DNA of 64,000 nt from contig JAEQBH010000986.1 in the NCBI GenBank assembly GCA_016808115.1, positions 434,001 to 498,000 on the forward strand. Direction: 5' to 3'. Numbering within the stretch: the first letter of the stretch is position 1; every line of letters begins with the position of its first letter. A model generated the notes under the pieces. That model was not told where the DNA came from. It made no database searches and worked only from the letters and a program-made list of their open reading frames with translations. The position numbers and the translations under genes are program-made. Below, in pieces: positions 25,579-37,325 of the stretch. Source of the DNA: Tetrastigma voinierianum. Its lineage: Eukaryota; Streptophyta; Magnoliopsida; Vitales; Vitaceae.

Positions 25579-26183
25579 TCATGAATAATCATCAACAAAA
25601 GTGACAAAGTATCGAAATCCGACTAGGGACACAACTAGGCATGGACCCCACACATCTGAATGGACTAACTCAAAAGGAGCACTAGCCTGGTTTATCGACT
25701 CCCAGTGACTATAAACTAAGGCAATGACGTTTTGTAAATTGACAAGACTCCACAATCTCAAGGATAGCGCAAACTCAAAACTAAGGACACAATTTCTTTA
25801 ATACTGAAGGAAGATGACCCAATCGACAATGTGTCTCAAATGGTAGTGATCTAAAACAAGCACAGTCTTTGGGACTATAGATCAAGGATGATAAACCCCG
25901 ATCACGCTCTACCAATAATCTCGCCATTATAAAGATCCCGGAAAGAGACAAAAATCAGAAAAAATGAGATATACACTTAAGTGCTCGAAGTATCTGCTTA
26001 ATAGACATCAAACAAATTAAAAGAGAAATTTGGTAAACTCAAGATTGATGTCAAAGGAATAGATGAAGTGGGCACAATTATGCCTAACCCAAGAACACAT
26101 GAATGTGATCCATCTGCCAGAGTGACAGTGGAAGGTGAAGGTTCTGACTGAGAGGTAGAGAAAAGACTAGAGTTACCTGTCAT
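25579..26183 (-). pseudogene. Copia-4 integrase and linker remnant
   Basis: The minus-strand frame at 25,579-25,761 contains FELVHSDVWGP and GFRYFVTFVDDYS, the integrase region bearing the first catalytic aspartates. The frame at 25,998-26,183 contains VTLADGSHSCVLGLG and SILSLPNFSFNLFDV, the conserved linker between protease and integrase. Stops lie between and around them. Confidence 0.85.
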
Positions 26184-27674
26184 GTGATCTGTGGCTCCAG
26201 AGTTAATGACCCATTCGGAAGATGAAGAAGATACAAGACATTTATTCTGTGTTACCCGACTCAGCCACAGTAGTAATCATGCTGGATGGAGACCAATGAG
26301 TCCCGATACAATTAAACCTAGCTAATTCGCTGCTGAGAATCAATCGATTGATCTGATGCCTCAATAGTAGAAGCTTATATTTAAAGATACCGAAATTTCG
26401 ATTTCGATTCTCGTCGTTTACAATCTCAGATCACATGGCCAGCTCTACGGGCAAGAATAACAAACACCTCCGCACCATGCCCTAGTGGTTATCTGCCTGA
26501 CCACCGCTTTCTATTTTGTCAGTTTCTCTCGACTCAATGGTTTTGTCTAATAAGAGCACTGCTTGTTTGGGCAAATACAAGGGTAGGTGAAGAGATAGAA
26601 GAGAATGATAATTTCGTTGCAAAGAATCTCGCAAAGGTCTCCCGAGAGATGATATCTCAGATCGGATGCACTGGTCTTAGCTGAATCATAATTTCAAAAG
26701 GAAGAGCTGCAAGAATCCCATAACCGCCATCTGCTCGCTCGACTTTGCTCGAACTTTGACATATGAACTAAAGGGCATAAGTCTTTCATGTATTCAGAAG
26801 CAAAAATTAAGGTGGAGTGACCGATCTTGTTTTCTTCGATCGATAGAATGCTTTACACACATCAAATATACGAGAAACATTCCCCTTTCCAGAAAACACA
26901 AACTCCAAATAATTCATTGGCTCTTTAACAAATTCACAAGTGATTTAATCAGGCCCAGCACCTGTCAAGCCGATAGAATTCACATAAGATTAGATGAATT
27001 GCACGAGCCGGCCCTCCTCCATCCATCGCTCTTTCAAATCATCGGCTAGCGGATCCTTAGTGAGATGACCACCCATACGCACCCGACGTATATTCGAATT
27101 TGAGTTTAATTCCCATTCCAAATAGTCGTCAGGACCCGCCCGCCTTGCTCCGTGATTTCGACATCATCGGGACCCACCGGCTCTGCTCGCTTCTCCTCCT
27201 AATCACTCATTATGATACTCCGCGGTGAAGAAGATCAAGAGCAGAGCACTTAACTCGAATTTGAAAATCAAGTAGAAAACCCTAGAAAAGGGTCATTTGA
27301 CACAAAAAGCACTAAAACTAATGTGATCCATGAACCAAACAGTGAAACCAAGTTATACTGCAGCCCCATCTACGACTCGGGATGACCCCTATGAGGAGCC
27401 GTGGTCTTATCAAGACTTCACACACCCATGCACTACAAGGCAGAACGCTTAGAAAGTTTATAGCAATACAAGAGCTTCACGTGCTCGGGAATACAACAAT
27501 TTATTTTTGTACCAGCCTGTTTACGGTTTGAACCCTCCTATGTTCTGGGTGAGACTCGCACGCCTCCCCCAGGTGTTTCTGGGTGTCACCCTCGACAGTC
27601 TAGATCACGAAAATCCTCTCCAAAAATCCTCGAAATTCTCGAAAAATTCTGAGCTCGAATCTAACGAAGTACCA

Positions 27675-27858
27675 TGTGAAACAATCAAAGAGAATTAGGA
27701 GGAAAGAATTCCTGTGTTTTTCATTGAATTAACATGTGTATATATATAGGAGGATAATTATATTTCTAATACATTACAACTACACATGTTAGAATTCCTA
27801 ACTAGTCACAACTCTATATGTTAAGTTTCCTAACTAGTTACAACTCTATATGTTAACA
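27675..27858 (-). repeat. Copia-4 5' LTR
   Basis: It pairs with 23,696-23,859. It contains an internal near-direct repeat of CCTAACTAGT.ACAACTCTATATGTTAA, which suggests a small LTR expansion not present in the 3' copy. Confidence 0.85.
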
Positions 27859-28430
27859 AGAATGTTAGTGTAGAATGGAAGATTTGGTTCTTTTCATGTT
27901 GAGGAAATTGGGTCCTTTACTTCCAATATAAGTTAGTTTCTTTTGGTGGAAGATAATTACTCTTTACTCGTAGAAAGGGATGGTTTTATGCTTAGTTGGT
28001 GTTGTATTTGCATGCGGCCTTAATCATACTCTTCTTCATAGTGGCTTTGCGTGGAGTTCCCAAGGTTTGTTATTTTCCGTGTTAAATATTGCCTAGGAGC
28101 TTCCTTAGTTGTTGAGGGAATCCTAGCTAGTAAGCTCATTTTTTATTTGAAAGAGAAATCTTTTTTCAAATGTTTGCAATATGAGTGTGCTAGCTGTGGA
28201 AGAAAAAAAAAAGTATTTCTTTCATATTATTGACATTTTCAATTGATGGAATATATAAACAATAGCGAGAAAGAAATAAAGGGAAAAAGGATAAGGAAGA
28301 AAAGAAAAATAAAGGAAAAGATCTACTGAAATTGGTATCATATGCTTAAAATACACTTCTCCATGTGTATACAATTATAGATATTCTACACGATCTTGGA
28401 ATGTCTTAGGGTGCTGATTAGTTTTGAACT
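27859..28430. other. Unassigned DNA left of the LINE
   Basis: No supported frame. It may be the decayed upstream part of the L1 element, but I could not recognise endonuclease or RT motifs. Confidence 0.35.
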
Positions 28431-28936
28431 GTTTGGGGATGAGTGGAAGAGTGTTTCAGAAGACCGACCTTATGGAAAGGCGATTATATTTCGGGTGGGT
28501 GGATCATGCTAACTAGTTTGCCTTTTTATCTTATGTCCGATACACCTTTGAAGAGGTTAAGTTGAAGCGTCCCGGATCGAGAGGTTTTCTATTGGGTTGA
28601 GATTCTTTGGAGTGGAAACCTGACTTAGTTAAGTGATCATCTCTTTGTTTGGATAGGAGGAGTGGGGGCCTAGGTGTGAAGAATCTGTCAAATTTAAACA
28701 AAGCTCTTCTTTGCAAATGGAGTTGGTGGCATGAAAATGAAAAAGGGGCATGGTGGATTGAGGTTATCTGAGGAAAATATAGTGAGGAAGAGGGAGAGTA
28801 GTATTCTTGTGTTCCAAGGGAGGGATTTAAGGTGTGTTGGTGGAAAGTTTTGAGGAAATGGGGACACATGGCTAGCAACAAATTATCTTTTGTGGTAGGG
28901 GACAAGAAGAGGATCAAGGTTTGGAAAGATAGATGG
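28430..28936 (+). mobile_element. L1-type LINE, left part
   Basis: The plus strand encodes, with stops, the region downstream of the plant L1 reverse transcriptase: the LDRRSGGLGVKNLSNLNKAL segment, LCKWSWWHENEKGAWW, then SFVVGDKKRIKVWKDRW. The frame breaks at Copia-5, which begins at 28,937, and resumes with G-D-D-T at about 34,380. The LINE was therefore present before Copia-5 inserted. Confidence 0.85.
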
Positions 28937-29166
28937 TGTTAAGGATTAGTTTCCTAATTCATTTAGGAATATTTTCCTTCTTTCCTTTTTTTTTTTTGAT
29001 GAGTAAAAGGCAAAATATATTCATCAAAAAATATTTTCCTTCTTTCCTTTTCTCTTAGTCTTTGACTGTAACTCTTTCATTTATTTGGTCTAACACTTGG
29101 AGTATAAATATGTATGTTCCCTCACTTTGTTAATTAATGAAAATCAAAGAGTTATTTTTTCCTCCA
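28937..29166 (+). repeat. Copia-5 5' LTR carrying a 45-bp insertion
   Basis: It begins TGTTAAGG and ends CCTCCA next to the primer-binding site. It has a TATA-like GAGTATAAATATG segment around 29,100-29,112. Relative to the 3' LTR it carries an insertion at 28,986-29,030 (separate entry). Confidence 0.88.
28986..29030 (-). mobile_element. Minimal LINE-tail insertion with 17-bp target duplication
   Basis: The 17 bases ATATTTTCCTTCTTTCC occur at 28,969-28,985 and 29,031-29,047, whereas the 3' LTR of the same element has a single corresponding site. The 45 bp between, read on the minus strand, is a CCTTTTACTCATC segment followed by a poly-A run. That is what an extremely 5'-truncated LINE copy would look like. 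Confidence 0.7.
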
Positions 29167-30493
29167 CATGGTATCAGAGCTATGTCGCATCTTTTTCCCT
29201 CAACCCTCTTCTGCGGCAGCCCTCTTATGAAGACCCATCTAGTAAGAAAATGATGCTTTTCTTATTGATTGAATGAATTAGACAATACAAGTCCTACCTA
29301 CTCATATCGCATTTAGGAAGGCAAAAGAAAATGGCGACCAGTCTAGTAAAGAAAGACAAACATTATCGAAAAGTGGGGGATAAGTGGGGATATTACCAGA
29401 TATATATAATTCCAAACCTCCCTCGAGTTTGAGTATATTTATTACAATGATTTGATCATGGACCTCGAGAGACAGGTGAAAATGTATCTTTAGTTGGTTA
29501 CTCGGTGTGTGAGAAACTAGTGATCGTGCATCTTAAGGGAAATCTTCTCTCGAATGAAGTGACCGGTCTATGAAATATGTTTGGTCATCTCATAAAAGAT
29601 TGGGTTGGAAGTAATGTGTAGAAATTTAAAACGGTTATCACACCGCAGCGTCGTTTGGCCATCCTTCCCCGAATCTTGGCTCACGAAGGAAAACATTGAG
29701 TCATATAAAGTTCCTGAGTTACTTTAAAGCCATAGCTCGATACTCGACCGAAGCCTTTAGACTGCCTTGCTACATCCTGTTTCTTACTTTCGAGATGTTA
29801 AGTTGTCTTACGACCAAATACCTGATATCGTGAAGTGGGCGTGCATGGGAAAAGAAATGTCTAGTCAAGTGATGGTGAGGTAGTTTAGTCTTCCAATACA
29901 GTCGTCTGATATCTCTACGGATCTCATGAGGCTCCGCACGTCGGTCTGAGCTTGACAGTTCGGATCCGTAAGAGTGTCTCTGAGTTTCTGAGTCTAGCAT
30001 ACCGGTTTCTTCAGTATAATCAAAACATATTTCCCTCACGAGGCATGCTTACCTTTTGGAATTAAATGAGGCTATCTCGATCCTACTAAAGTACTTGAGT
30101 TTTTCGAGTGTTTTTTGTCACGAGAAGTGGGCTGAGAAGAGATGTTGTTTAAGTTTCAGAATATAATCACGATCTTTGCCTCTTTATAACAAGCCATGTA
30201 CACATATGATCAAATACAGGTACATCGATGATGTATGATGATGAGAGAGCAGTGGTATGATGTGCCAGAGTGCTCAGGACTCTGTGCAGCCCAGGCTAAG
30301 CCCCGGTCGAGCCCGGCTGGAGGAACTTTGGGCCGTATAAGCGTGAATCTGCGTACTAAACCCCGGACTCCCCACGACCAAACAGTCGAGTCGTTTGCTG
30401 TACCTCCTAAGTGGGGGTGTGTGGAGAAATCGTTCTTGTGTCGTGATCTGAGGGACAGCTCATGCGCGACCGTAGATAGAAGACAAGCGGAAG

Positions 30494-30718
30494 TCATCTT
30501 GTATGAGGGAAAGTGTCATGGTAATCGAGACCATATATCGAGTACCTTAGCGATAAACGACATAGACGATCAGTATTATGGGCTGAAACCATAGGGGCCA
30601 TAGATAAGAGAAAGACGGAGCGAGGAGTCATTTTGTGGCGGGGAGAAAGTGTCGCCGTGGTTGGAGCCATATATGCGAGTATACCCCTTGTGACCAAACG
30701 AGCCTTAAGGCGATCCAC
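30494..30718 (-). pseudogene. Copia-6 reverse transcriptase remnant
   Basis: The minus-strand reading contains M-D-R-L-K-A-R-L-V-T-R-G, the standard start of the copia RT domain. A separate segment nearby, LDYHDTFPHT, is where intact elements have DY.DTFSPVAK. Both are out of frame with the rest, and no catalytic centre could be found. Confidence 0.6.
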
Positions 30719-31739
30719 CTAGCCATCAACCTGATCTTAAGCATATAGCTCAGCGGCAACCTTGAGAACTTGCGTAGTAAAGGGCTGGGTTCGTATTCCA
30801 GTAGAATCTTGCGGGGTCATTTCTTGACATTACTGTTTCAGCCCGGATGAGAGAGGGTCTCATGTACAGTGTTAAGAATAGAAACAGAAGACAAGGTGGA
30901 AATAAAAGTAGAATATGGTGAAGATAAACAATGATAAGATAGAAAAGTATAAATAGGATGGGGATTACAAGAGGAACGAGTATGGGAGGATCAACGGAAA
31001 CTAAGTATCGACGTGTATTGGGAGAATAGCAACGGTAGCCGCGTTGAAGGCGGGAATAACCAAGGAAGATGCACTTCGCGGCCTTAGCAGAAAGTTTATA
31101 TTGATCGAGTAGATATGTGAATGAAAGCAGGCATCAGAAAACACGCGGAGGGGACGAAAAGGGGTTGATTAGGAAGAGAAGGAATGAGAGACTTGATCAC
31201 TGGGTGAAGAGGGCGTGCGGTGGTCCAGTAAGCAAGCGATTAAGATAGTGTCCCAAAGAAGTTGAGGCTGTACTCAGTGGAAGAGTGTGACGGTCTCGAT
31301 AAGTGGCGACTATTAGCATAGTCACCTAGTTTTGTTGTGGAGTATAAGCGAAGTGATGAAGAATCCGTGGGAGAGATAAAAATTCAGAAGAAGGGTAGAG
31401 AGGTATTCTGAGCATTATCACTTATATAAGATGCGAATAAAGTATGAAATTGATTGCTGAATCTATTGAGAATTTTGGAATCTTTGAAAATAGCTTAGTT
31501 TGACTCTTCATTAAAAATAGCCAATCTGATAGGAAAAATCATCAATAAATGTAACAAAATACGGAAACCTAAAGTAGACCTTGATTCGGGACGAATACGA
31601 GCATCGATGGGACCCGAGGGGCTGGAGACTTGGTCGGGACTCCCTGGCTTAGGAGCGAGCACGAGTATGTTCCCCAGACCACGACTCACACTCTAGTGAG
31701 ATAAATTTGGAAGAAACCATCTTCTAGAGCTTGGAAATG

Positions 31740-33600
31740 TTCGAATGACCGAGAGACGACGATGAGCGAGAAGAGGTTCGACTATTGAAGTGCGACGGTG
31801 GAAGATGGGGGTGACTGAGATGATTAGGCCTTGAGACTACGTGTCTATGCAATCTGTCTCCTACATTACTTTCAGATCATGCAAGGTAATGAAAGAGTGA
31901 AAGATGTCGAACAATTAAAGTCATGGATTAATTTACTAATAGAGATAAGATTAAATAATAGAGAGCAGGGACACAGAACTTCACAGTAAGAAGCTAAGGA
32001 TGGGAGGACATGGACCGTGCCTTTAATATGGTTTGAGTCCCGATAGCCAAGTAATCATAGGTAAGGGTGAAGTGATGATAGTTAGGGAAGAGAAGAAGTC
32101 ATATTCACTAAGACGGATGATCGGATGCACTTAGGAATTGAGAATCTATGGGCGAAGAGTGTAAGATAGGTGAGGCATTAGGTTTTGGGCGGCCAAGCGA
32201 TGGAGGGAGGCAGGGTGGCGGCATGAGTGGGGCGAAGGAAGCTGCCGTATTCACCGGAGCATAAGGGTCACTCATTGAGATGGAGGCGGAGGCTGATCCT
32301 CAGGTGGAGGTGGAGGCGGGTTAAGATCCGAGCTATGAGCGGGGTCTCGGCGGACGACCATGCGATAACACCGAGTCTCGAGAAGGTGGCCGTCGATTTG
32401 ATAGGTATAATGGGTTGTTGGCCTCACCGCGCCGGTGGCCACCATGAATGCTCTGGGAATCCGCCATGAGGTTGGATGGTGACATCACCGAGGTGCGGGG
32501 AGCCTCTCGAAGTCGCGAGGCGGGTCGTAGTCATGGATGAATGGTAGCGATGTAGAACAAAAATGTCATGAAAGGTTGGGATAGCGGAGCCCGGTGAGGA
32601 TACATTCTCGGATATTGTCCAGGCTACGTGCCAGTTTAATAAGAGTAAGGATCATAAAGATTTGATCCATGTTGGACAAGTAGGTCTTGGAATCTGTGAC
32701 TTTGGGCAGGACAGATATGAGCTCATTTTTCAATGCAAACATTCATCTAACAAAGGAAGATAATTCCATACCAAACTGCTCTAGACTATCAACGGAAGAG
32801 ATGACATGGTAGAGTCGTTGAACATCATTAGTATATAAATTCTTTGCTTGGGTCCAAAGAGGCTGACAGGTCTGATAATCCTCAAGGTTGTCAAGTGTTT
32901 TGGGCTCTATGGATTGTTGGAGAATGTTACAGAGTAAAGCGTCATGTTTATACTAAGGAGCGTTTATATCACGCTGCCCCAGATTCCCTGAGAGGTCATA
33001 TGGTCTTGACACCATTTCTAATAAACCGTAATGTGAAATTGACCGGGGCGTGATTATCAACACCCGGGTGAATCACTTGATTATCATGGGAGTGTAAACA
33101 GAAATGAGAAAGAAAAGCTCAGGAGCTTCGCAGTATAGCGGAAAAAAATCGAAACCAAAGTGTAGGGAAACCAAGCACAGGGGCAAAAATGCAAGCTACT
33201 TGAAGGTGAAGCATGTGGATGGTGTTGAGGCTAAGGAAAAATAGAGAATAGGCATTGTAGTAGTAGGTAGGCCACGAAATATGGAGAAATCTAGGGTTTG
33301 TAGCACAGCCGAATTGAAAAAAGAGGGAAAAGTCAGATCAAACTGGAATGGAGAAACGAGGATTGGGGTGGGTATCGAAGGAGCATTGGCTGGGGAAAAG
33401 GGGGTGGCGGAGCCTGGCCTTATTTGTGTGCTTAGTGTTTACCGCGAGAGAAACCCGCACGTGTGGGCACGTGGACTACCTTGTGCCGGAGATTTTTCCT
33501 TCGGTGGGTAGATCGAGTACGGCGATTCAGGTGGGGTCGTTGGGGAAAGCAGTCCGAAGTAGAGAGTGATCTGATAATAGGGATTCGAGATGAGGGCAGG
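31740..33600. other. GC- and CpG-rich interior of Copia-6
   Basis: This part is clearly richer in G and in CG dinucleotides than the DNA around it, for example 32,200-32,530. Several overlapping frames of 70-86 codons occur on both strands, but none matches a protein I know. They are best read as chance frames in GC-richer decayed gag and spacer sequence. Confidence 0.5.
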
Positions 33601-34201
33601 GTGGGCTGGAGTCGATCTGACCCTTTGATGAGTTCACTGGGTTGGAATCTTGCGAAAGCCCTAACCCAGACCTTCCATGGATATAATACCATAGGAAGAA
33701 ATATAAGAAAATGATGCTTTTAACATTGATTGGATAGATTAAGCAATCTGAATCTCACTGCCTACTTATATACGTGGGAGACATAAAGTAGAGCAAGTCA
33801 AATACGAAAGGAAGGACCAGGCATTATGAGAAAGATAGGAACAATGGGAAGATATTTTAAGAATATCCTATGATTCTCAATAGAGTGGTCATGTCCCACT
33901 CTTGCCACATCAGCTTCGTATATAGTCCAGTGCAGCGACACATCTGGTGGTCGTGTCTCCGCCCGGTCCACATGTTCGCCTTAGTCATTTACAGGTGACC
34001 TATCTGGTGGCCAGTGCCTCGCCTGATTACATCAGCTCCATCGTGAAACATCCTGGAAGCCACCCGGCAATGTCGAAATTTCGCATTCTTATGAGCATCA
34101 AACGACTTTTCCAACGACCCCAGATCAATTCATCGGATAGGATTAAGTACCTTTGTAGCAAGCTTGGTGCATTTGACCTATATGCTCCAACTTGAGGGGG
34201 A

Positions 34202-34378
34202 CTCTTAAGGATTAGTTTCCTAATCCATTTTGGAATCTTTTCCTTCTTTCCTTTTCTCTTTAATCTCTTAATTAGACTCTAACTTTGTTTTCTTTATTTG
34301 CTCTAACACTTAGAGTATAAATATGTATGTTCCCTCACTTTGTTAATTAATGAAAATCAAAGAGTTATTTTTCTCTTC
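34202..34378 (+). repeat. Copia-5 3' LTR
   Basis: It pairs with 28,937-29,166 but lacks the 45-bp insertion. The LINE reading frame resumes immediately after it. Confidence 0.85.
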
Positions 34379-35150
34379 CTGGATGACACAGGAATTCCCT
34401 CCCAGAGCTGGTTTTCCTCCTTTGTTTACTCTTCTAGTGCGAGGCTTGGTCAGGAATATGTGCCTACTAGGAACCTATACATAAATCTTTAATAATTGGG
34501 AGATGGAGAATGTAGAGAGATTGTTGCTTTGGCTTAGGGAAGGGAGAGTGATTGAGGGGGTGGAGGATATGGTTCATTGGATTGAGACAAAAAATGGTTT
34601 GTTTTTGGAAGAATTGCTTGCAGCCAAAGATATGTTTCTTTACTTGGGGAACGATTTTAACTCTTAATCAGTTGTAGGAAAGAGATGGACCTTTTCTAGC
34701 TGTTGTTCCCTTTGTCAAGAGAGTGGAGACAGTAGACCATCTCCTCCTTCATTGTCCAAAGACAAGGTGCTATAGGAGTTGCTTTTTCTCTTTTTGGAGT
34801 CTCTTAGGTAATGTCTGCTTTGGTGCGGGATTCCTCCCTCTTGGGTGGAGAGGAGCTTTTCTTGTTAAGGACAAGTGAAGAGTTTGGAAAGCGGGACCTT
34901 GTGTATCTATTGGACGGTTTGGAAGGCTAGGAATGACATGATATTTAGGGATGAAGCCTTTATTCATAGTATTGAAATTATATCTTTTACTTAATCATGT
35001 CAATATTCATAATTTATTCTTAATGACATAATTTAGGCATTGTACATGCTTTGTAGTTGTTTTTTTGTGATGTAAGCTTCTCTTCTTGTATCTTGGGTCA
35101 CCTTTTCAGCACCTCCTTTTTTAATATATTCTTCTTATATATAAAAAAAA
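34379..35150 (+). mobile_element. L1-type LINE, right part and 3' end
   Basis: The frame resumes with D-D-T-G-I-P then RLLLWLREGRVIEGVEDMVH and K-N-C-L-Q-P-K. A C-terminal zf-RVT-like stretch follows (KRVETVDHLLLHCPKTRCY), as in plant L1 elements. Past 35,050 comes the L1-type 3' end (GTATCTTGGGTCACCTTTTCAGC, then CTCCTTTTTTAATATATTC and a short poly-A at about 35,141-35,151). Stops and frameshifts are frequent. Confidence 0.85.
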
Positions 35151-35249
35151 ACAATCTATGCATATTACATTATAATTATTTGATAGCCATAACAATCTTA
35201 ATGCTCGCCTTTAAGTTAGTGAATAGATATTTTTCCCCCTTGGTACTTT

Positions 35250-36190
35250 TTTCTTTTGGATAGGTAATTTTTCCCCCCTTAGCCCCGCTTAAGTTTTCTT
35301 TTATCTATCAAAAAAGCATTTTCCATGTTGAGTTTGCCAATAATAGATTAAAATAAAGTACCCCTTAACCCTTTGGTTAACACATTTGCAAGTGACCCTC
35401 TCTTGACACAAATGAAATACAATATAATTTGTTGTCTAACTTCTATTTATAAAATGTTTGTCTACTTCCACATACTTGGTGCAGTCCTTTATAGGATTCT
35501 GGTGCAGTCATATTGTACAACGTTATGTGCAGTTCCAATTCCTTGGACTTCTATTGCAATATTACTTCATATGTCCTTTCTATGCAATCTTTAGATCTTT
35601 AAAATTATTTTCAACCATAGAAGCCTCACAAACTCCTAACAATGTATATAAACTTAGCTTCTGTAGATGAACTTGTATCACATTTCGTTTTTTTCCTTCG
35701 TCCTACCTTGGACTTATCAGACTAGCAGTTCCAGCTTACAACCAATTTGTTTAGGGTTGGCAAAGTCCTCACTTCATTGTCAAGTCCTTAACTAGCTATA
35801 ACCTCTCTATACTTGACTGCTTGACTGGCCTGAACTCTAAAGAAGCTTTTACGGAGCCGCTTACATGCACCTTCCTAGGAGTGCCCCCACCTTGTAATGC
35901 TCAAACCAGCAAATATACTCTTCTTGATCAGTACTTCTGCTGGTGTAGCACTAGGTTTTGATACTATGAAGAATTTAAATAATTGAAAGGAATAAAATTT
36001 TCTTTGATTTCATTTTATATAGACTTACATATTTATTCCATGATTCCTACCACCAAGAAAGGGAATCTATTTAATCATATCAGATCTCCTTGATTATAAG
36101 ATTGTCCTCATTCTCTCTTTAATTACAGAATTATACACCTCTAACTTCCCTAATTACATTCTTCCACACATACACCTATCTATATAGCTA
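35250..36190 (-). mobile_element. Copia-7: truncated Copia remnant
   Basis: On the minus strand, 35,350-35,480 reads Y-V-E-V-D-K-H-F-I-N, matching the HVEVDKHFI end of copia RNase H. At 35,954-35,966 the minus strand reads TAGTATCAAAACC, a decayed primer-binding site, next to an LTR-like AT-rich segment (about 35,967-36,190). Everything between gag and RNase H appears deleted. The opposite LTR was not found. Confidence 0.6.
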
Positions 36191-37325
36191 GCATACAATT
36201 CGGCATATAGTTCATGGTCAAAACCTCGATTGAATGATATGGTCTGTCCTATCTCAAGGTTATAGTCATGTTTGTGTTTCAGAGATCTAGACCACTCCAA
36301 TATTGATCTATCAATTCCATTCATGTACCCAAAGCATTATTTATATCAATAATTGTCTCCAATCACATACCATTATTGTGTAAATCTCTTTTTAACATGA
36401 ATCAAAGTTGAGAATCCTTTTATTTAAAAATGAGAGTGAAAATTAGTAAGGCTATCCACCTCTTACAATTGTTGTTGAACTTCGATGCTCAATTTTCTTT
36501 TAAGTGGGCAGGTTTTTTTTGTCTTTTTCCTTAAATTCAATCAGCCCTATTTTTTATGTAAATTTATTTTTTTGGTCCTCTCTTAGGCTTATTTTAGCGC
36601 TATGGAAGGATTTGATTAATAGAGTTCGAAGTGCTAATTTTAAAAAAGAAAAAGAAGGTCCATGAAGAAAAATTATGCATTCTTCAAAATAGGATTAAAT
36701 AAAATGAAAGTTTTTATCAAAACATAAATTTCAGCTGAATGAAAAATGCATTTTAATGGAACTAATTTCGTTTATCTTTTGATTGGTGAAGAAAAATTCA
36801 CCAAAATAAAACATCTAACAAAAAGAGAAGGCATACCCACGATGGTGGAGCATAAACAGGGCACCTAAGGATAAAAAAGGAATAAAGGAGCATCAAACAC
36901 CAGAATCAGGTTATTTTTTCAACAGATTCTAACTATCCAAGTGGTAAAAGTAAAACATTTTTCTGCCATTAGTGAATCTCAGTTTGCAAATGTTACAAAT
37001 GGTTTGTTTTCTTTTACTTTTTCTGATGTTTGTGATGATGAATATTGTGAACTTTTTTTATTATTGGAAAGTTTCAATTCAAAGTTTTAATTATTTATTA
37101 TTTTTTTATGTGGTTGTTTCATTTTCAACTGATCTTTTTGTGGGATGTTGTCTTGGGCATATGCTTAATTTATTGCTAAAGTGAACAATAAAATTGATTG
37201 AAAGGGATATTAATCAAGTTGATTGTTTACATGTGTTCATAGTTTTTCTTGGTTCTATGTCAGGTGAAGCTGAGAAATTATAGTATACAATATTTGGAAC
37301 CTGGATTTGGGAAATTTGTAAGAAA
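36191..37325. other. Region upstream of the RDR6 pseudogene
   Basis: No protein-coding frame is supported. A TTCTATGTCAG acceptor-like site at 37,252-37,262 lies 63 bases before the RDR6 start codon and could be the end of a 5' UTR intron, which RDR6 genes of other plants are known to have. Confidence 0.4.

Larger units (their letters stand above)
23696..27858 (-). mobile_element. Copia-4: Ty1/copia LTR retrotransposon, degenerate
   Basis: LTRs at 23,696-23,859 and 27,675-27,858 both read TGTGAA...TATGTTAACA on the plus strand. On the element strand the LTR starts TGTTAACATATAGAG. A purine-rich CTCGACTTGAGAAG precedes the 3' LTR, and ATGGTAC follows the 5' LTR. Minus-strand remnants include RT (24,740-25,250), an integrase segment (25,579-25,761) and the protease-integrase linker (25,998-26,183). 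The total is about 4.16 kb. A same-family LTR lies inside it in the opposite orientation. Confidence 0.88.
29243..33879 (-). mobile_element. Copia-6: degenerate Copia element nested in Copia-5
   Basis: LTRs at 29,243-29,414 and about 33,704-33,879 share TAAGAAAATGATGCTTTT, ATTGATTG and CCTAC.TA.. segments. On the element strand the 3' LTR starts TGGAATTATATATATC after CTCGAGGGAGGTT. The primer-binding-site side at 33,685-33,693 reads ATGGTATTA on the minus strand. A minus-strand RT trace lies at 30,580-30,720 (DRLKARLVTRG, then a Y-H-D-T-F-P segment for the usual DTFSP). The interior is badly scrambled by indels. Confidence 0.78.
28937..34378 (+). mobile_element. Copia-5: LTR retrotransposon inserted in the LINE, itself split by Copia-6
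   Basis: LTRs at 28,937-29,166 and about 34,202-34,378 share AAGGATTAGTTTCCTAAT, TTCCTTCTTTCCTTTTCTCTT, GAGTATAAATATGTATGTTC and AATGAAAATCAAAGAGTTA. TGGTATCAGAGC, an excellent tRNA-Met primer-binding site, follows the 5' LTR at 29,169-29,180. ACTTGAGGGGGAC precedes the 3' LTR. The only coding trace left is the RNase H end at 34,140-34,195 (YLCSKLGAFDLYAPT, stop). The interior is mostly replaced by Copia-6. Confidence 0.9.

Noticed and set aside
28531..28917. 128-codon minus-strand frame
   Set aside because: It is antisense to the LINE coding region, whose plus-strand translation matches L1 proteins.
30235..30594. 119-codon plus-strand frame in Copia-6
   Set aside because: It lies antisense within a decayed Copia and has no recognisable domain. 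Competing frames on the other strand are equally long, as expected for GC-richer DNA.
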